From the NCBI GenBank assembly GCA_036768485.1, contig JAVLUZ010000338.1, positions 310,001-374,000 on the forward strand: 64,000 bases of DNA. Reading direction: 5' to 3'. The DNA is from Mermis nigrescens. Its lineage: Eukaryota; Nematoda; Enoplea; Mermithida; Mermithidae. Every line of letters starts with the position of its first letter. Positions within the stretch are counted from its first letter, which is position 1. Below are positions 11,310 through 19,512 of the stretch, piece by piece. The notes under the pieces are model-generated. The model worked only from the letters and a program-made list of their open reading frames with translations, was not told where the DNA came from and did no database searches. Position numbers and translations under genes: made by a program.

Positions 11310-13459
11310 TCACAAATTCTGAAAAATAATTTCACCGCTGTCATTACTATCTCGTAGGTCAATTTTTTCTTCAAAGAAAATCGCAATTGCTGTGTCCTTC
11401 CTCTCTTTCACTAACAAATTCTTCATATTTTGCTTCATCTCTTCGGCACGCAAGCGCTCGTTGTAAAGCTGTTGCTGTAATAACTCCTTCTTGAGGCTCT
11501 TAATTTCTTCATCGTCATCCATTCGCCGGCGTTTAGAGTTCGTAGGCTGCCTCGGAGTCGATAAAAACCCTTGTACAATCGCTTGCGTTTGAGCCACCTC
11601 GTCCTGTGCTATCGAAGAAGAATCATTTGTAAAAAATTCTTCAAGCACATCGGGCTCATTCTCGCCGCTTTCTGCTGTGCCGATTCCGTGTAGAACAGCG
11701 GAGTCCTTCCCAAGAATAGACAAGACGAGCAGGTCGACCTAAAAGTTGGCACAAAAAGTGAAGGTCAACGCTGAGTATTTTAATGCTTTCAATCAGTGGC
11801 GGATCTAGGATTTTCCTAATGGGGGTGGTATCTCAACTTTTCCAAAAACAGTCAAAATAGGTCCAAAAATTTGCCCTTTATATGCGAAGTAGCGTTTTTC
11901 GGCGTTTGACGTTGTATACTTTTATTTAAAATCTTTTTTGATGCCAAAAATAGAAGAAATCCACGCTGAAATAGCTGTTTCTGCTTTTAGAATTGCGTAG
12001 GAAGCTATTCCATGAGCAACAAATTGCTTCCAAGTCGCAAGGAAAGTAAATAAATGTCAGTAATAGGTATCCGGCGCTAAGCGCCGGATAAATGTGGAAA
12101 TCATGATCACTGACGGCCAAAAATCATCGCAAATTACATATACATCCAAATATGTTTGGCAATAGGGAGGGCCGCCGATCCCCGCCGCCTCCCTTAAATC
12201 CGCCCCTGCTCTAAAAATACCTACAAAAAAATCTTATAAAACAGTCCAAACAATTAGAATTGTATCGTTATTTCCGATTTAACTAAATGACTTTTCACAT
12301 CTCGAGATCGTGTCAGATGCCGCTTTCAAACCAAATTCGTCCTCTCTTGCATGTTGCGAAGATTGGCTAGATCAGCATAAGTTGCTCTTTCAAAAAGTTT
12401 ATCAGCAATTTCTAAATAAAACTAATTTTCTAAAAATCTATAGTACAAATATTTCAACGTCGAAAAACTTAAATTCTTCTTAATTGCTTTATTTAGATTT
12501 CATAATATTAATAATAACAGTAATGATGATAAAAAATAATAATCACGACAATAATATGTACGACCATCATAATGAAAATTATTTTTATTTTTTATCGCCT
12601 TAAGGCATAAAAGCGAGCTTCACTATTTTCTAACGCGCATTATTTTGAAATTGTTCTACGAGTCAAGCAAGACTGTTCCGTTATTATAAAGAATGCTACT
12701 CAAAATAAGTAAAAAATAGACGATTCTGTCTAATATGCAGCCTTATAATGCTAAGTTGCAGTACATACACGCAAACGCGCATTATTTTGAAATTTTTCTA
12801 AGAGTCAAGCAAGACTGTTCCGTTACTTTAAAGAATGCTACTAAAAATAAGTAAAAAATATACGATTCTGTCAAATACGCAGCCTTAAAATGCTAAGTTG
12901 CAGTACATACGCGCAATACATTGAATAATCGTGCATAAATAGGCTTACAACAGTGACTTGCAGGCGTCGCGCACGATATAATGTACATAAATGTACATGT
13001 TTTTACTAAATACTAAAAATTGGATGGACTTCTCCTTTGTTCTCATTTATTGTGATGAATATCTGAAAACAACTTTTTAAAATCCGACAATCATGCAATT
13101 TTCAACAAATTAAGAAGGCTAAATAGTTGAGTATTTTGTGTTTTCAGCATATTTCTACGTACTTCTGAGTAAGACTCTCCACCGGATCCACTTTGATGAT
13201 TCTTGTCGAACTTCCGTAAAGTAGCTTTCCGCAGATCTTGCCAGCATTCGTCACGAAGTTTACTCCACGGTTTTTCTGAATATTTCGTAAATCCTTGCGA
13301 TAGCGTTTCTCTTTGAACTTCTTTCCACGCCGCTTCTTTGTCTTTATTCGTTAATTTCGCAGAAAATGCCCCAAAAATTACCTCTCTTCTTTCCTCAATT
13401 GCCTTTATAAACGCTATTTTTTCGCGCGTTTTATCATTTGATGGTTTTCGGCACGACAT
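11310..13459 (-). CDS. Harbinger I Myb/SANT-like DNA-binding protein, two exons
   Basis: This is the accessory protein of PIF/Harbinger elements, which helps import the transposase and recognise transposon ends. Predicted exons are 13459-13163 and 11738-11310, using donor GTACGT and acceptor CTTTTAG in phase 0, giving 241 aa. The N-terminal part (REKIAFIKAIEERREVIFG, AAWKEVQRE, PWSKLRDECWQDLRK) is the trihelical SANT/MADF-like domain. The C-terminal part is acidic and then a charged coiled coil (EEIKSLKKELLQQQLYNERL). The start was set at the second in-frame Met (MSCRKP), where the family similarity begins. The intron hosts a hAT-like element and a 142-bp tandem duplication. Confidence 0.78.
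11794..12208. mobile_element. hAT-like non-autonomous element, 415 bp
   Basis: The left end CAGTGGCGGATCTAGGATTT is mirrored by the right end (inverse CAGGGGCGGATTTAAGGGAG). The flanking 8 bp are similar but not identical (CTTTCAAT and CTCTAAAA), so the target duplication is eroded or wrong. Inside is one GCGCTAAGCGCC palindrome and no gene. Confidence 0.55.
12632..12915. repeat. Tandem duplication, 142 bp x 2
   Basis: Both units begin AACGCGCATTATTTTGAAAT and include GAGTCAAGCAAGACTGTTCC and GCTAAGTTGCAGTACATAC. Non-coding, inside the Harbinger I Myb intron. Confidence 0.8.
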
Positions 13460-13599
13460 TTTTAGCGCAGTATTTGCAAACACAATGACATTCCACCAAA
13501 AACAGCGTTCTCACGGGAGACGCGCATGTGACACTCCTCATTGCTTTTATCGTACTTACCTCACGCGCAGCGCATTGTGAACAGATTTATGTTAATTAG

Positions 13600-13852
13600 A
13601 CTTGGAAATTTTTATCCGAGCTCGACTTGGAAATTCCAAGTGCTTGGAAAGAGCAAAAAGACAGACACTTGGAAACTTGGAAAATTTACTTGGAGACTTG
13701 GAGAAAAAAACGACATTTTTCCAAGTCGAAAAATGCTAATGACTTGGAATTTTTATTTGAGCAAATGAACTGACACTTGGAAACTTGGAAATTCCAAGTC
13801 TTGGAAACTTGGAACTTGGGACTTGGATTTCCAAGTGGAAATGAATTGGCCC
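13600..13852. repeat. Right terminal/subterminal repeat of Harbinger I
   Basis: Inverted counterpart of 7439-7830. It has repeated ACTTGGAAATTCCAAGT phrases ending in GGAAATGAATTGGCCC. Confidence 0.8.
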
Positions 13853-13950
13853 CTGGGCGACCATTATTGAAGATGAGTTGTCACAGGGACTGCAAGAGCC
13901 GGGTATGAATCGCCAGATGCTTCAAAAGCTGGTCGATTGTTGATTATGGG

Positions 13951-14214
13951 CACACATGGGCGTGGGGGGTTTGGGGGTATGCACCCCCAGGAGTTGAAAT
14001 CCCCTCCCCAGAAATCAAAATACCCAACCCCTCAGAATTCAAATTTTGAAATTTTTTTTGCTTTTTTAACAATTTTTTGATGCCATTGGATAGTGCTCAA
14101 TGAGAAACATCAAAAAATGGTGTTTTTTCACCATACAACCACTTTTAAGACCATTTTTTGACCTTTGAAAATTTTTTTACCCCCCCCCCAGAATTTTGGT
14201 GCTGCCCACCTATG
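13951..14214. mobile_element. hAT MITE copy A
   Basis: It begins CACACATGGGCGTGGGGGGT and ends GGTGCTGCCCACCTATG. Imperfect 8-bp flanks are ATTATGGG and GTAATGGG. ORFs crossing it are translations of the repeat. Confidence 0.75.
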
Positions 14215-14689
14215 GTAATGGGTCAGCAAAGAAAAAATTGTTTAGTTCATTTTCCAAGAATTTGACAAATTATCAAGGGCGGACGTAACAGATTTCGGAT
14301 TGCCCGATTTCTGGGATGTTATTTTTAGCAATGAAGAAGGAGTGCAGGTTGGCTGGGGACAAGAGGCAACTGATTATTATGTTGTCGGCAAAGTTTTCAG
14401 GACGAGAGTGAAGCGGTTCAACTTCTGAGGCTCGGGAATATAATCTACATTTCCTACGCGTAGAGGACTTTTTGAGAAAAATTGATTCAAAGTTGGTTTT
14501 TTGATTAAAAATCGAAAAATAAATGTATCAAACTGTAACTTAGTTAGTATATAGTATTTTTTATCCTTTCTGTTGGTACAATAGCCTGACCCCCTAAATC
14601 TTTGCACTGTAGTCAATTTTGGATTTCGAACCTTCTGGCAAATTGAACCTTTTTGATTGATCCACAAGTTGATATAAAAACATGAAAAA

Positions 14690-15254
14690 AAATTTTAAAA
14701 AAACTTTCTATTTAAACTGAATAATTCGTAGCAACATTAGATTTTAATCACCAGCTTCATCACTGTTACTTTCACTTTCATCAGTGACTTCTTGGGATCC
14801 ATCTTGATGAGCAGGCAAGGATCTAAATTGCCAATGTTGTTAAATTGAATAATTTTTCAAATCAAGATTGTTTTTCAAAGGACCCACTTCATCCAATGTT
14901 GAAATTCCTGTGGAATAAGGTGTAGGCACACCTGGGCGTGGGGGGTTTGGGGGGTATGCACCCCCCAGAAACCAAAATACCCCCCCCCCCAGAAATCAAA
15001 ATACCCCCCAGAATTCAATTTTTGAAAATTTTTTTCTTTTTTTTCGCAATTTTTTGATGCCAATGGATAGTGCTTGATGAGAAACGTCGAAAAATGGTGT
15101 TTTTATCGCCATACCACCATTTTAAGGCCATTTTTCGACCTTCAAAAAAATCTTGCACCCCCATCCTCAGAATTTTCTTGCTGCCCACGTATGGGTGTAG
15201 GGTACACAAAGAAACCAAGTCAGTCTATTTTGCCTTTGAAATAGGCAGTTGATT
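14690..15254 (-). pseudogene. 3' part of a transposon-associated gene (5' part at 25789-28122), interrupted by MITE B and by the Polinton
   Basis: Read on minus, the frame arriving from 25789 continues across a reconstructed empty Polinton site into LPISKAK, a stop codon, then TDLVSLCTLH. It carries on past the MITE at 14937-15193 into LIPQEFQHWMKW. An acidic stretch, SQEVTDESESNSDEAGD, lies further downstream. The KAK/DLxxLC/IPxEFHxW pattern is the C terminus of a large repetitive ORF family of unknown name found in many invertebrate genomes. The copy is dead: an internal stop and two insertions. Confidence 0.5.
14937..15193. mobile_element. hAT MITE copy B
   Basis: Ends are CACACCTGGGCGTGG and CTTGCTGCCCACGTATG, with a perfect 8-bp duplication GGTGTAGG on both sides (14929-14936, 15194-15201). 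Confidence 0.85.
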
Positions 15255-15260
15255 GTTGTA
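15255..15260. repeat. Left target-site duplication of the Polinton (GTTGTA)
   Basis: A six-base repeat identical to 25783-25788. Six-base duplications are diagnostic of Polinton integrase. Confidence 0.9.
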
Positions 15261-15994
15261 AGTAGTTAACCGGGCGTCCCTAGGGGCAACGCTATAACAT
15301 ATCCTATGTTATAGCATAGGCGGAGGGGCTCAGAATCTGCGCCCTGGCTTTTCTCAGGGCGCATTGCTGTAGCATAGGCTGTGTTGTGGCATGGGGAGGG
15401 AGGGGGCGCGCGCCAGCCCAGGGCCAGGGGGCCCAGGGCCAGGGAAGGGGTTAAATTTTCTGGGGGAAATTTCCATGGGGGAAATTTCCATGGGGGAAAA
15501 TTCTCTAGGGGAAAACTTGAAATAACTATAAATCAAGAACCAGCGGTCGGATTGGGCTGAAATTTTAGGGTTAGGATGAACACCTTATTAGCAAACTATT
15601 ACAAAAATTTTGATGCAGCACCTACAGTATACCAGCATTAGTTCACACTTTTGCATAACTCAAGAACCAATGGCCGGATTTTGTTCAAATTTTCGGGAAA
15701 TGATGTATATAGGCGAGGTATGCTGCGCAAAGAATTTTTGCGCGCAACCTACAGTATACCAATTTACTTTACACTTTCTCATATAGCACTATATCTCAAG
15801 GACCACTAAACGGATTTTGCTCAAATTTTGGGGGTAGGAATGAATATCCTATCAGCAAAGTATTACAGAAGTTTTATGGAAATACCTACAGTATACCAAT
15901 GTTTGTTCACACTGCTTGATTTTTAGCAATTTTAAGGATCAATTGTGTGCATGCGCTTAGGCAGGGGTCCAGAGTCAGATAGAGGACACTACCG
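15261..15994. repeat. Left terminal inverted repeat of the Polinton
   Basis: It is the inverse of 25077-25782 with scattered differences. The outer part contains hairpins (CTATAACATATCCTATGTTATAG split arms; GCGCCCTGG...CAGGGCGC) and short tandem copies of TGGGGGAAATTTCCA. The inner part is about three degenerate ~130-bp tandem units, each with GGATTTTGCTCAAATTTT-like and ACCTACAGTATACCA phrases. The inner end is near ACTCTGGACC read inverted. Confidence 0.9.
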
Positions 15995-16099
15995 CCACTT
16001 TACACTGTTTGATTTTTGCCGATCCACGTCAGACACTCATTGATTGATCGTTCATGGAAGTATGCATAATATTCTTTTGCTTTCTCACTAAAATGTTGC

Positions 16100-16889
16100 C
16101 ACAGATTAGCCAGAATTAGGGCATTTTTGTTATCAGATTATAATGATTATTAGCAGTGTGCAAGTGAATCAGCTTGTCAGCTTTAGGTCCTTCAAAAAAA
16201 CAAAATATTGCCATGAAATAGTTTTATTTGATACTCTGGCACCAAAGCCTTTTGAATTTTCTCTACAGCTTAAAGCCCATATTTATCTTCATTAATGCTA
16301 AGATTAGCTTTGTGCATCAGTTCTAATGCTAGCTGCCTTTGTATGGTGTGCCTGCATCTTATCTCCTTTTCTTATAGACTACCATTTTGGGCTATTGTCC
16401 AGCTTTGCTATTCCTGTTACAACAGCTCGAGGTAGGGATAAATTATTGTTTGAGGTGATTTCAATATATCCACCTCCATTTTTACAAAACTCCCTCACAT
16501 CAGGTTCAAGGCCAGTTCCGGTTTGTTGTTTTTTATCAACTAATAACTATTTTGAAAGCTATGTCCTTGCTTAAGCAAAACTCGTTCTTAGACTGGGCTA
16601 CATTTTCTATAATGCTCAAAACCTTGTCAGCATTTATATACTCACGTTGAGCAAATGGAACTAATACAGGCGCATGAAGGCACGGCTGTCTAATTTCAAT
16701 ACCTACCAAAGAGTCAGGAGGACAGTCATGCAACATCTGCTTAATAGCTTCCTCAAAAATCTGCCCAAAGACCTCAAACAGATTAGGGCATTTCTTGAAT
16801 CGCAGCAAAAATGCTCTTGCGGTTGTCTTAAACCTACAAACAAAAATCTCTGGGAACTCATGTACTTCAAAGTATTTGTTCAGATCCAT
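16100..16889 (-). pseudogene. polB: Protein-primed DNA polymerase B (PolB), N-terminal relic only
   Basis: In Polintons PolB replicates the linear element by protein priming. Here only the N-terminal region remains. The start is set at 16889, 46 nt after a minus-strand TATA box; the longer frame from 16940 would begin upstream of any plausible start site. The frame contains DCPPDSLVGIEIRQPCL and INADKVLSIIENVAQSKNEF, a signature of this N-terminal domain. After a stop/frameshift near 16536, homology continues in other frames (LSLPRAVVTGIAKLD, then FEGPKADKLIHLHTANNHYN). The sequence then stops near the inner edge of the TIR. No exonuclease, terminal-protein or palm motifs (such as YxDTD) are present, so roughly three quarters of the gene is gone. 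A longer PolB relic of another Polinton is at 46206-47690. Confidence 0.78.
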
Positions 16890-16927
16890 TTCTAATGTAA
16901 GAAGTTTGTATGAGTAATACTTGCCCA

Positions 16928-16935
16928 TATTTATA
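16928..16935 (-). promoter_or_regulatory. TATA box of PolB (TATAAATA, minus strand)
   Basis: It reads CTATAAATA on the minus strand, 46 nt before the PolB ATG at 16889. It is back to back with the box at 16953. Confidence 0.7.
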
Positions 16936-16952
16936 GACATACAATCAGAATC

Positions 16953-16960
16953 TATAAATA
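16953..16960 (+). promoter_or_regulatory. TATA box of the zinc-ribbon gene
   Basis: AATCTATAAATACTA, 50 nt before the ATG at 17003. It decides the start: the ATG at 16967 would fall upstream of a start site ~30 nt from the box. Confidence 0.75.
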
Positions 16961-17002
16961 CTAATAATGGTCTACTGTTTAACTAATCTTCTTAGCACTA
17001 AA

Positions 17003-17332
17003 ATGGAAGAAATAAGAGAACTTAAAAAGCGTCTTTTTGTGGATGAGGAGAAAAAGCCTTATGGCAGGTCAATCAAACCGGTCATAGAGCTATGTGGCAG
17101 AAACCTGGATTGGCCCATGTATGCCTTAATGATCCAGCTTTGTTATTATTGTCAGAAAAATAGTTCTGAAAGGGACATTTTTGAAACAAATTCTGGCAGG
17201 TGGTATTTGAATATCCAAATGTGCCCTAGGTGCAGTGAGTTTAATAGAGCCATGCAAGAAGCGGGCAAACGAGTGCTAATGCGCTATTCTGATCAGCAGG
17301 CTGAGGAGGAAAAGGCCAAAACAGCTTACTAA
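17003..17332 (+). CDS. Polinton zinc-ribbon protein, 109 aa
   Basis: An unnamed small protein conserved in two Polintons of this window. The N terminus is charged (MEEIRELKKRLFVDEEKKPY), followed by PYGRSIKPVIELCGRNLDW, then a Cys4 zinc ribbon formed by LCYYC and MCPRC about 26 residues apart. The C-terminal helix (EFNRAMQEAGKRVLMRYSDQQ) is amphipathic. The start was moved from the upstream ATG at 16967 to 17003 because the TATA box at 16953 leaves only the latter inside the transcript, and because the homologue at 599-945 aligns from there. It is divergent from PolB, and its stop is four bases before the next TATA box. A zinc ribbon in an element with its own TBP suggests a transcription role (TFIIB/TFIIS-like or late factor), but that is inference. 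Confidence 0.72.
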   Translation: MEEIRELKKRLFVDEEKKPYGRSIKPVIELCGRNLDWPMYALMIQLCYYCQKNSSERDIFETNSGRWYLNIQMCPRCSEFNRAMQEAGKRVLMRYSDQQAEEEKAKTAY

Positions 17333-17335
17333 GTC

Positions 17336-17343
17336 TATAAATA
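17336..17343 (+). promoter_or_regulatory. TATA box of the 17389 gene
   Basis: AAGTCTATAAATAAGG, four bases after the zinc-ribbon stop codon and 53 nt before the ATG at 17389. Confidence 0.72.
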
Positions 17344-17388
17344 AGGGTACGCGTTATGTATATTATACGCAGCTTATTAAAAGGAAGC

Positions 17389-17715
17389 ATGTCTTCACCC
17401 GGTGAACTAGCGTACCATCAGTTTGTCCGAAAGCTTATTGAGAAAGCTAACAATCGCTACTTGAGCGTCAGAAATGTTCAGAGTATAGGCTCCTGTTTCT
17501 GGGGATACATGAGCGATGCATTCAAGGAGGAACAGCGCGAAATTGATAAACGCGAAGCATTTTGGATTTTTGCATTAAAATTAAAAGCAGCCATTTTAGA
17601 CAAGGATATTGATTCTTTGTGTGGCTTGTATGCGGCTTTTGATCAAAATGGAAAGAACATGTGGGAAAACATGTATGATAACTGTATTTTGCAACAAGTA
17701 AATCGTTTGTTGTGA
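17389..17715 (+). CDS. Unknown Polinton protein, 108 aa, predicted helical
   Basis: I do not recognise the family. The start was set at 17389 (MSSPGELAYHQF), not the in-frame ATG at 17356, because the latter lies only 20 nt after the TATA box. The sequence alternates hydrophobic and charged residues as in a helical bundle (VRKLIEKANNRY, REAFWIFALKLKAAIL) and has the phrase SCFWGYMSDAFKEE. It resembles the 106-aa protein at 18939-19259 in length, in an FW..MS phrase, and in the following I/L-rich helices, so the two may be distant paralogues. No signal peptide or zinc motif. Confidence 0.6.
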   Translation: MSSPGELAYHQFVRKLIEKANNRYLSVRNVQSIGSCFWGYMSDAFKEEQREIDKREAFWIFALKLKAAILDKDIDSLCGLYAAFDQNGKNMWENMYDNCILQQVNRLL

Positions 17716-17752
17716 ATTTACAGTAGTAAACTGTGCGTTTTCTAAAAACGCA

Positions 17753-17821
17753 GGCTCCCGTTGCTCTTAACCTCCACGCGGTGGGAGCCGGAAACGATCC
17801 GTTTGATCGGCCAATAAGAGC
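17753..17821 (+). other. Structured element with interleaved stems (pseudoknot-like)
   Basis: GGCTCCC (17753-17759) pairs with GGGAGCC (17783-17789). GCTCTTA (17763-17769), inside that loop, pairs with TAAGAGC (17815-17821), outside it. CGATC/GATCG (17795-17799/17805-17809) forms a small hairpin between. The crossing pairs could form an H-type pseudoknot or two alternative hairpins. It lies in the 137-nt gap before the integrase, is GC-richer than its surroundings, and ends at the integrase TATA-like box. Confidence 0.45.
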
Positions 17822-17828
17822 ATAAATA
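17821..17828 (+). promoter_or_regulatory. Variant TATA box of the integrase (CATAAATA)
   Basis: It differs from the consensus by one base and lies 32 nt before the ATG at 17853, within the spacing range of the other boxes. Confidence 0.45.
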
Positions 17829-17852
17829 TTAAAAAATTAAACAAATGTAAAA

Positions 17853-18911
17853 ATGGATAAATTGTTGACAAAATTATATTACGACCCTCAAACTGGGTAT
17901 ACGGGGCGAATCAACTTTTTGCTCGAGTGAAAAAGTTACGTCCAGCTACAAAATTTGAAAAGGTAAAAGCATGGCTGGAAAAGCAACCCACATATACACT
18001 ACACAAACCTGCAAAGAAACATTATTCGCGTAACAAGGTAATAGTTAGCGGGGTCGATGAGCAGTGGCAAGCGGATTTGGTTGATCTACAATCGTTAGCC
18101 GACCACAATCATAATTTTAAGTACCTACTCAATTGTATTGATATTTTCTCAAAGTATGCATGGTCAGTGCCACTTAAATCAAAAACTGGTAAAGAAATTA
18201 TCGCATCTTTTCAGAAAATTTTCAAATCGTCGGGCCGTAAACCATATAAACTGCAAACGGATCAGGGAACTGAGTTTACAAACAAGGAATTTCAGCAGTT
18301 TTTGAAATCTCAATTTATTGACTTTTTCACGACCAAAAGCGAAATGAAAGCTAGTATTGTTGAGCGGTTTAATCGTACGCTTAAAGAACGCATGTGGCGA
18401 TATTTCACTAAAAAGAATACATTTAAATATATTGACATTTTGCCCGATTTGCTTAAAAATTATAATAATTCTTTTCATAGGACCATTGGTACATCCCCTC
18501 GCTAACGTTACCTATAAAAACGAAAGGGAAATTTTGAACAAGGCATTCAGGATTGATAAACCGAACGTTGTCTTTAAATTTGATATTGGTGATAAAGTTC
18601 GTATAAGTAAAGTGAAACGCACATTCGAAAAAGGGTTCTGGCCCAACTGGACCGAAGAATATTTTATTGTTAAAGAGAGATTTGCTCGCACACCACCCGT
18701 TTATACTCTCGAAGATCAAAAAGGGGAAAAATTAGAGGGTGTTTTCTATGAAACCGAGCTGCAGAAAATTAGTGCAAAATCAGATGATTTATTCGTAATT
18801 GAAAAAATTATAAAAATTCGTAAAAAAGGCAAGAAAACTGATTATTTGGTGCGCTGGAGAGGCTACCTGCCTAAATTTGACTCGTGGGTTTCTGATATTG
18901 TAAAGCTATAA
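17853..18911 (+). pseudogene. Polinton integrase with C-terminal chromodomain, two frameshifts
   Basis: Retrovirus-type (rve, DDE) integrase that inserts the Polinton and makes 6-bp duplications. The ATG at 17853 begins MDKLLTKLYYDPQTGY and hits TGA at 17928. The frame with the rest of the protein starts nearby, consistent with a lost base in the T-run before GCTCGAG. The catalytic core has QWQADLVDL (Asp), LQTDQGTEF (Asp) and KASIVERFNRTLKERM (Glu), with 33 residues between the second Asp and Glu. A second shift near 18500 (at SFHRTIGTSP) separates the core from the C-terminal region, an SH3-like part and a chromodomain (DYLVRWRGYLPKFDSWV). The core residues are intact but the copy is inactive as read. 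The stop codon lies inside the next TATA box. Confidence 0.9.
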
Positions 18912-18914
18912 ATA
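18907..18914 (+). promoter_or_regulatory. TATA box of the 18939 gene, overlapping the integrase stop
   Basis: AAGCTATAAATAGTA. The TAA at bases 3-5 of the box is the integrase stop codon. The box is 32 nt before the ATG at 18939. Confidence 0.75.
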
Positions 18915-18938
18915 GTAAGTTAAATCTTAAGATCAAAA

Positions 18939-19259
18939 ATGGAGTCTATTGGTCAGTGTTTTTTCAATCATATTCTACATCGTTTATCACAATACGCACA
19001 TTTGTCTAATGATGCCATTGGTGATTATTTTTGGCCAAAAATGAGCAACCAGTATAGGCAAACATTGCTCAAATTTGATGATCATGCTATTTTGAGCTTC
19101 TCAAAGTTTATCAGAAAACGCCTGAAAAAGGGCGATCTTTGCCTGCTGTTTAACTTGTGGGAATTTTTAAGCCCTGAGGCTAGGTTTTACTTTGCGAACC
19201 TCCATACAAAAATCATTGATGAACACATAACTTCATCCATGTCATCAGTATTGATCTAA
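18939..19259 (+). CDS. Unknown Polinton protein, 106 aa, predicted helical
   Basis: I do not recognise it. It begins MESIGQCFFNHILHRLSQY, contains GDYFWPKMSNQY, then basic and leucine-rich helices (FSKFIRKRLKKGDLCLLF, LWEFLSPEARFYF). There are no membrane or signal segments. It may be a distant paralogue of the protein at 17389-17715. It sits tail to tail with the TBP gene, separated from it by a minisatellite. The TATA box at 18907 supports independent expression. Confidence 0.6.
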   Translation: MESIGQCFFNHILHRLSQYAHLSNDAIGDYFWPKMSNQYRQTLLKFDDHAILSFSKFIRKRLKKGDLCLLFNLWEFLSPEARFYFANLHTKIIDEHITSSMSSVLI

Positions 19260-19261
19260 AA

Positions 19262-19508
19262 ATTTGCAAAGTTTGGAATATTTTTTGTAAAGTTTGGAAT
19301 ATTTTTTGTAAAGTTTGGAATATTTTTTGTAAAGTTCGGAATATTTTTTGTAAAGTTTGGAAAATTTTTTGTAAAATTTGGAAATAATTTTACATGCTTA
19401 AGCATAGTACTTTTGTAAAGTTTGGAATATTTTTTGTAAAGTTTGGAATATTTTTTGTAAAGTTTGGAATATTTTTGTAAAGTTTGGAATATTTTTTGTA
19501 AAGTTTGA
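19262..19508. repeat. 21-bp minisatellite between convergent genes
   Basis: About eleven copies of a unit like TTTTTGTAAAGTTTGGAATA, with one diverged stretch near 19380-19412. It fills the space between the stop of the 18939 gene and the stop of the TBP gene, so it forms both 3' ends. The open minus frame across it (a YSKLYKK repeat) is an artefact of the 21-nt period. Confidence 0.9.
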
Positions 19509-19512
19509 AATA

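Larger units (their letters stand above)
7439..13852. mobile_element. PIF/Harbinger transposon I, 6.4 kb, apparently intact
   Basis: The element starts GGGCCAATTC and ends GAATTGGCCC. It is flanked by the 3-bp duplication CTG (7436-7438 and 13853-13855), as expected for PIF/Harbinger. It carries the two genes of an autonomous member: a DDE transposase on plus (7858-11181) and a Myb/SANT-like protein on minus (13459-11310), with convergent 3' ends. Both can be spliced into full open frames with GT-AG introns. A hAT-like element (11794-12208) sits in the Myb intron, and a MITE relic sits in transposase intron 2. Confidence 0.85.

Noticed and set aside
16326..16574. Plus-strand ORF of 82 codons
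   Set aside because: Antisense to the PolB relic; its sequence is the complement of conserved PolB codons.
16967..17332. Start of the zinc-ribbon protein at 16967
   Set aside because: It is only 14 nt from the TATA box and lies upstream of any plausible transcript start; the homologue aligns from 17003.
17753..17821. tRNA gene
   Set aside because: No cloverleaf, no TTCGA-type loop and no 3' acceptor pairing; the stems cross.
19262..19508. CRISPR-like array
   Set aside because: Units are contiguous without unique spacers, and the DNA is eukaryotic.
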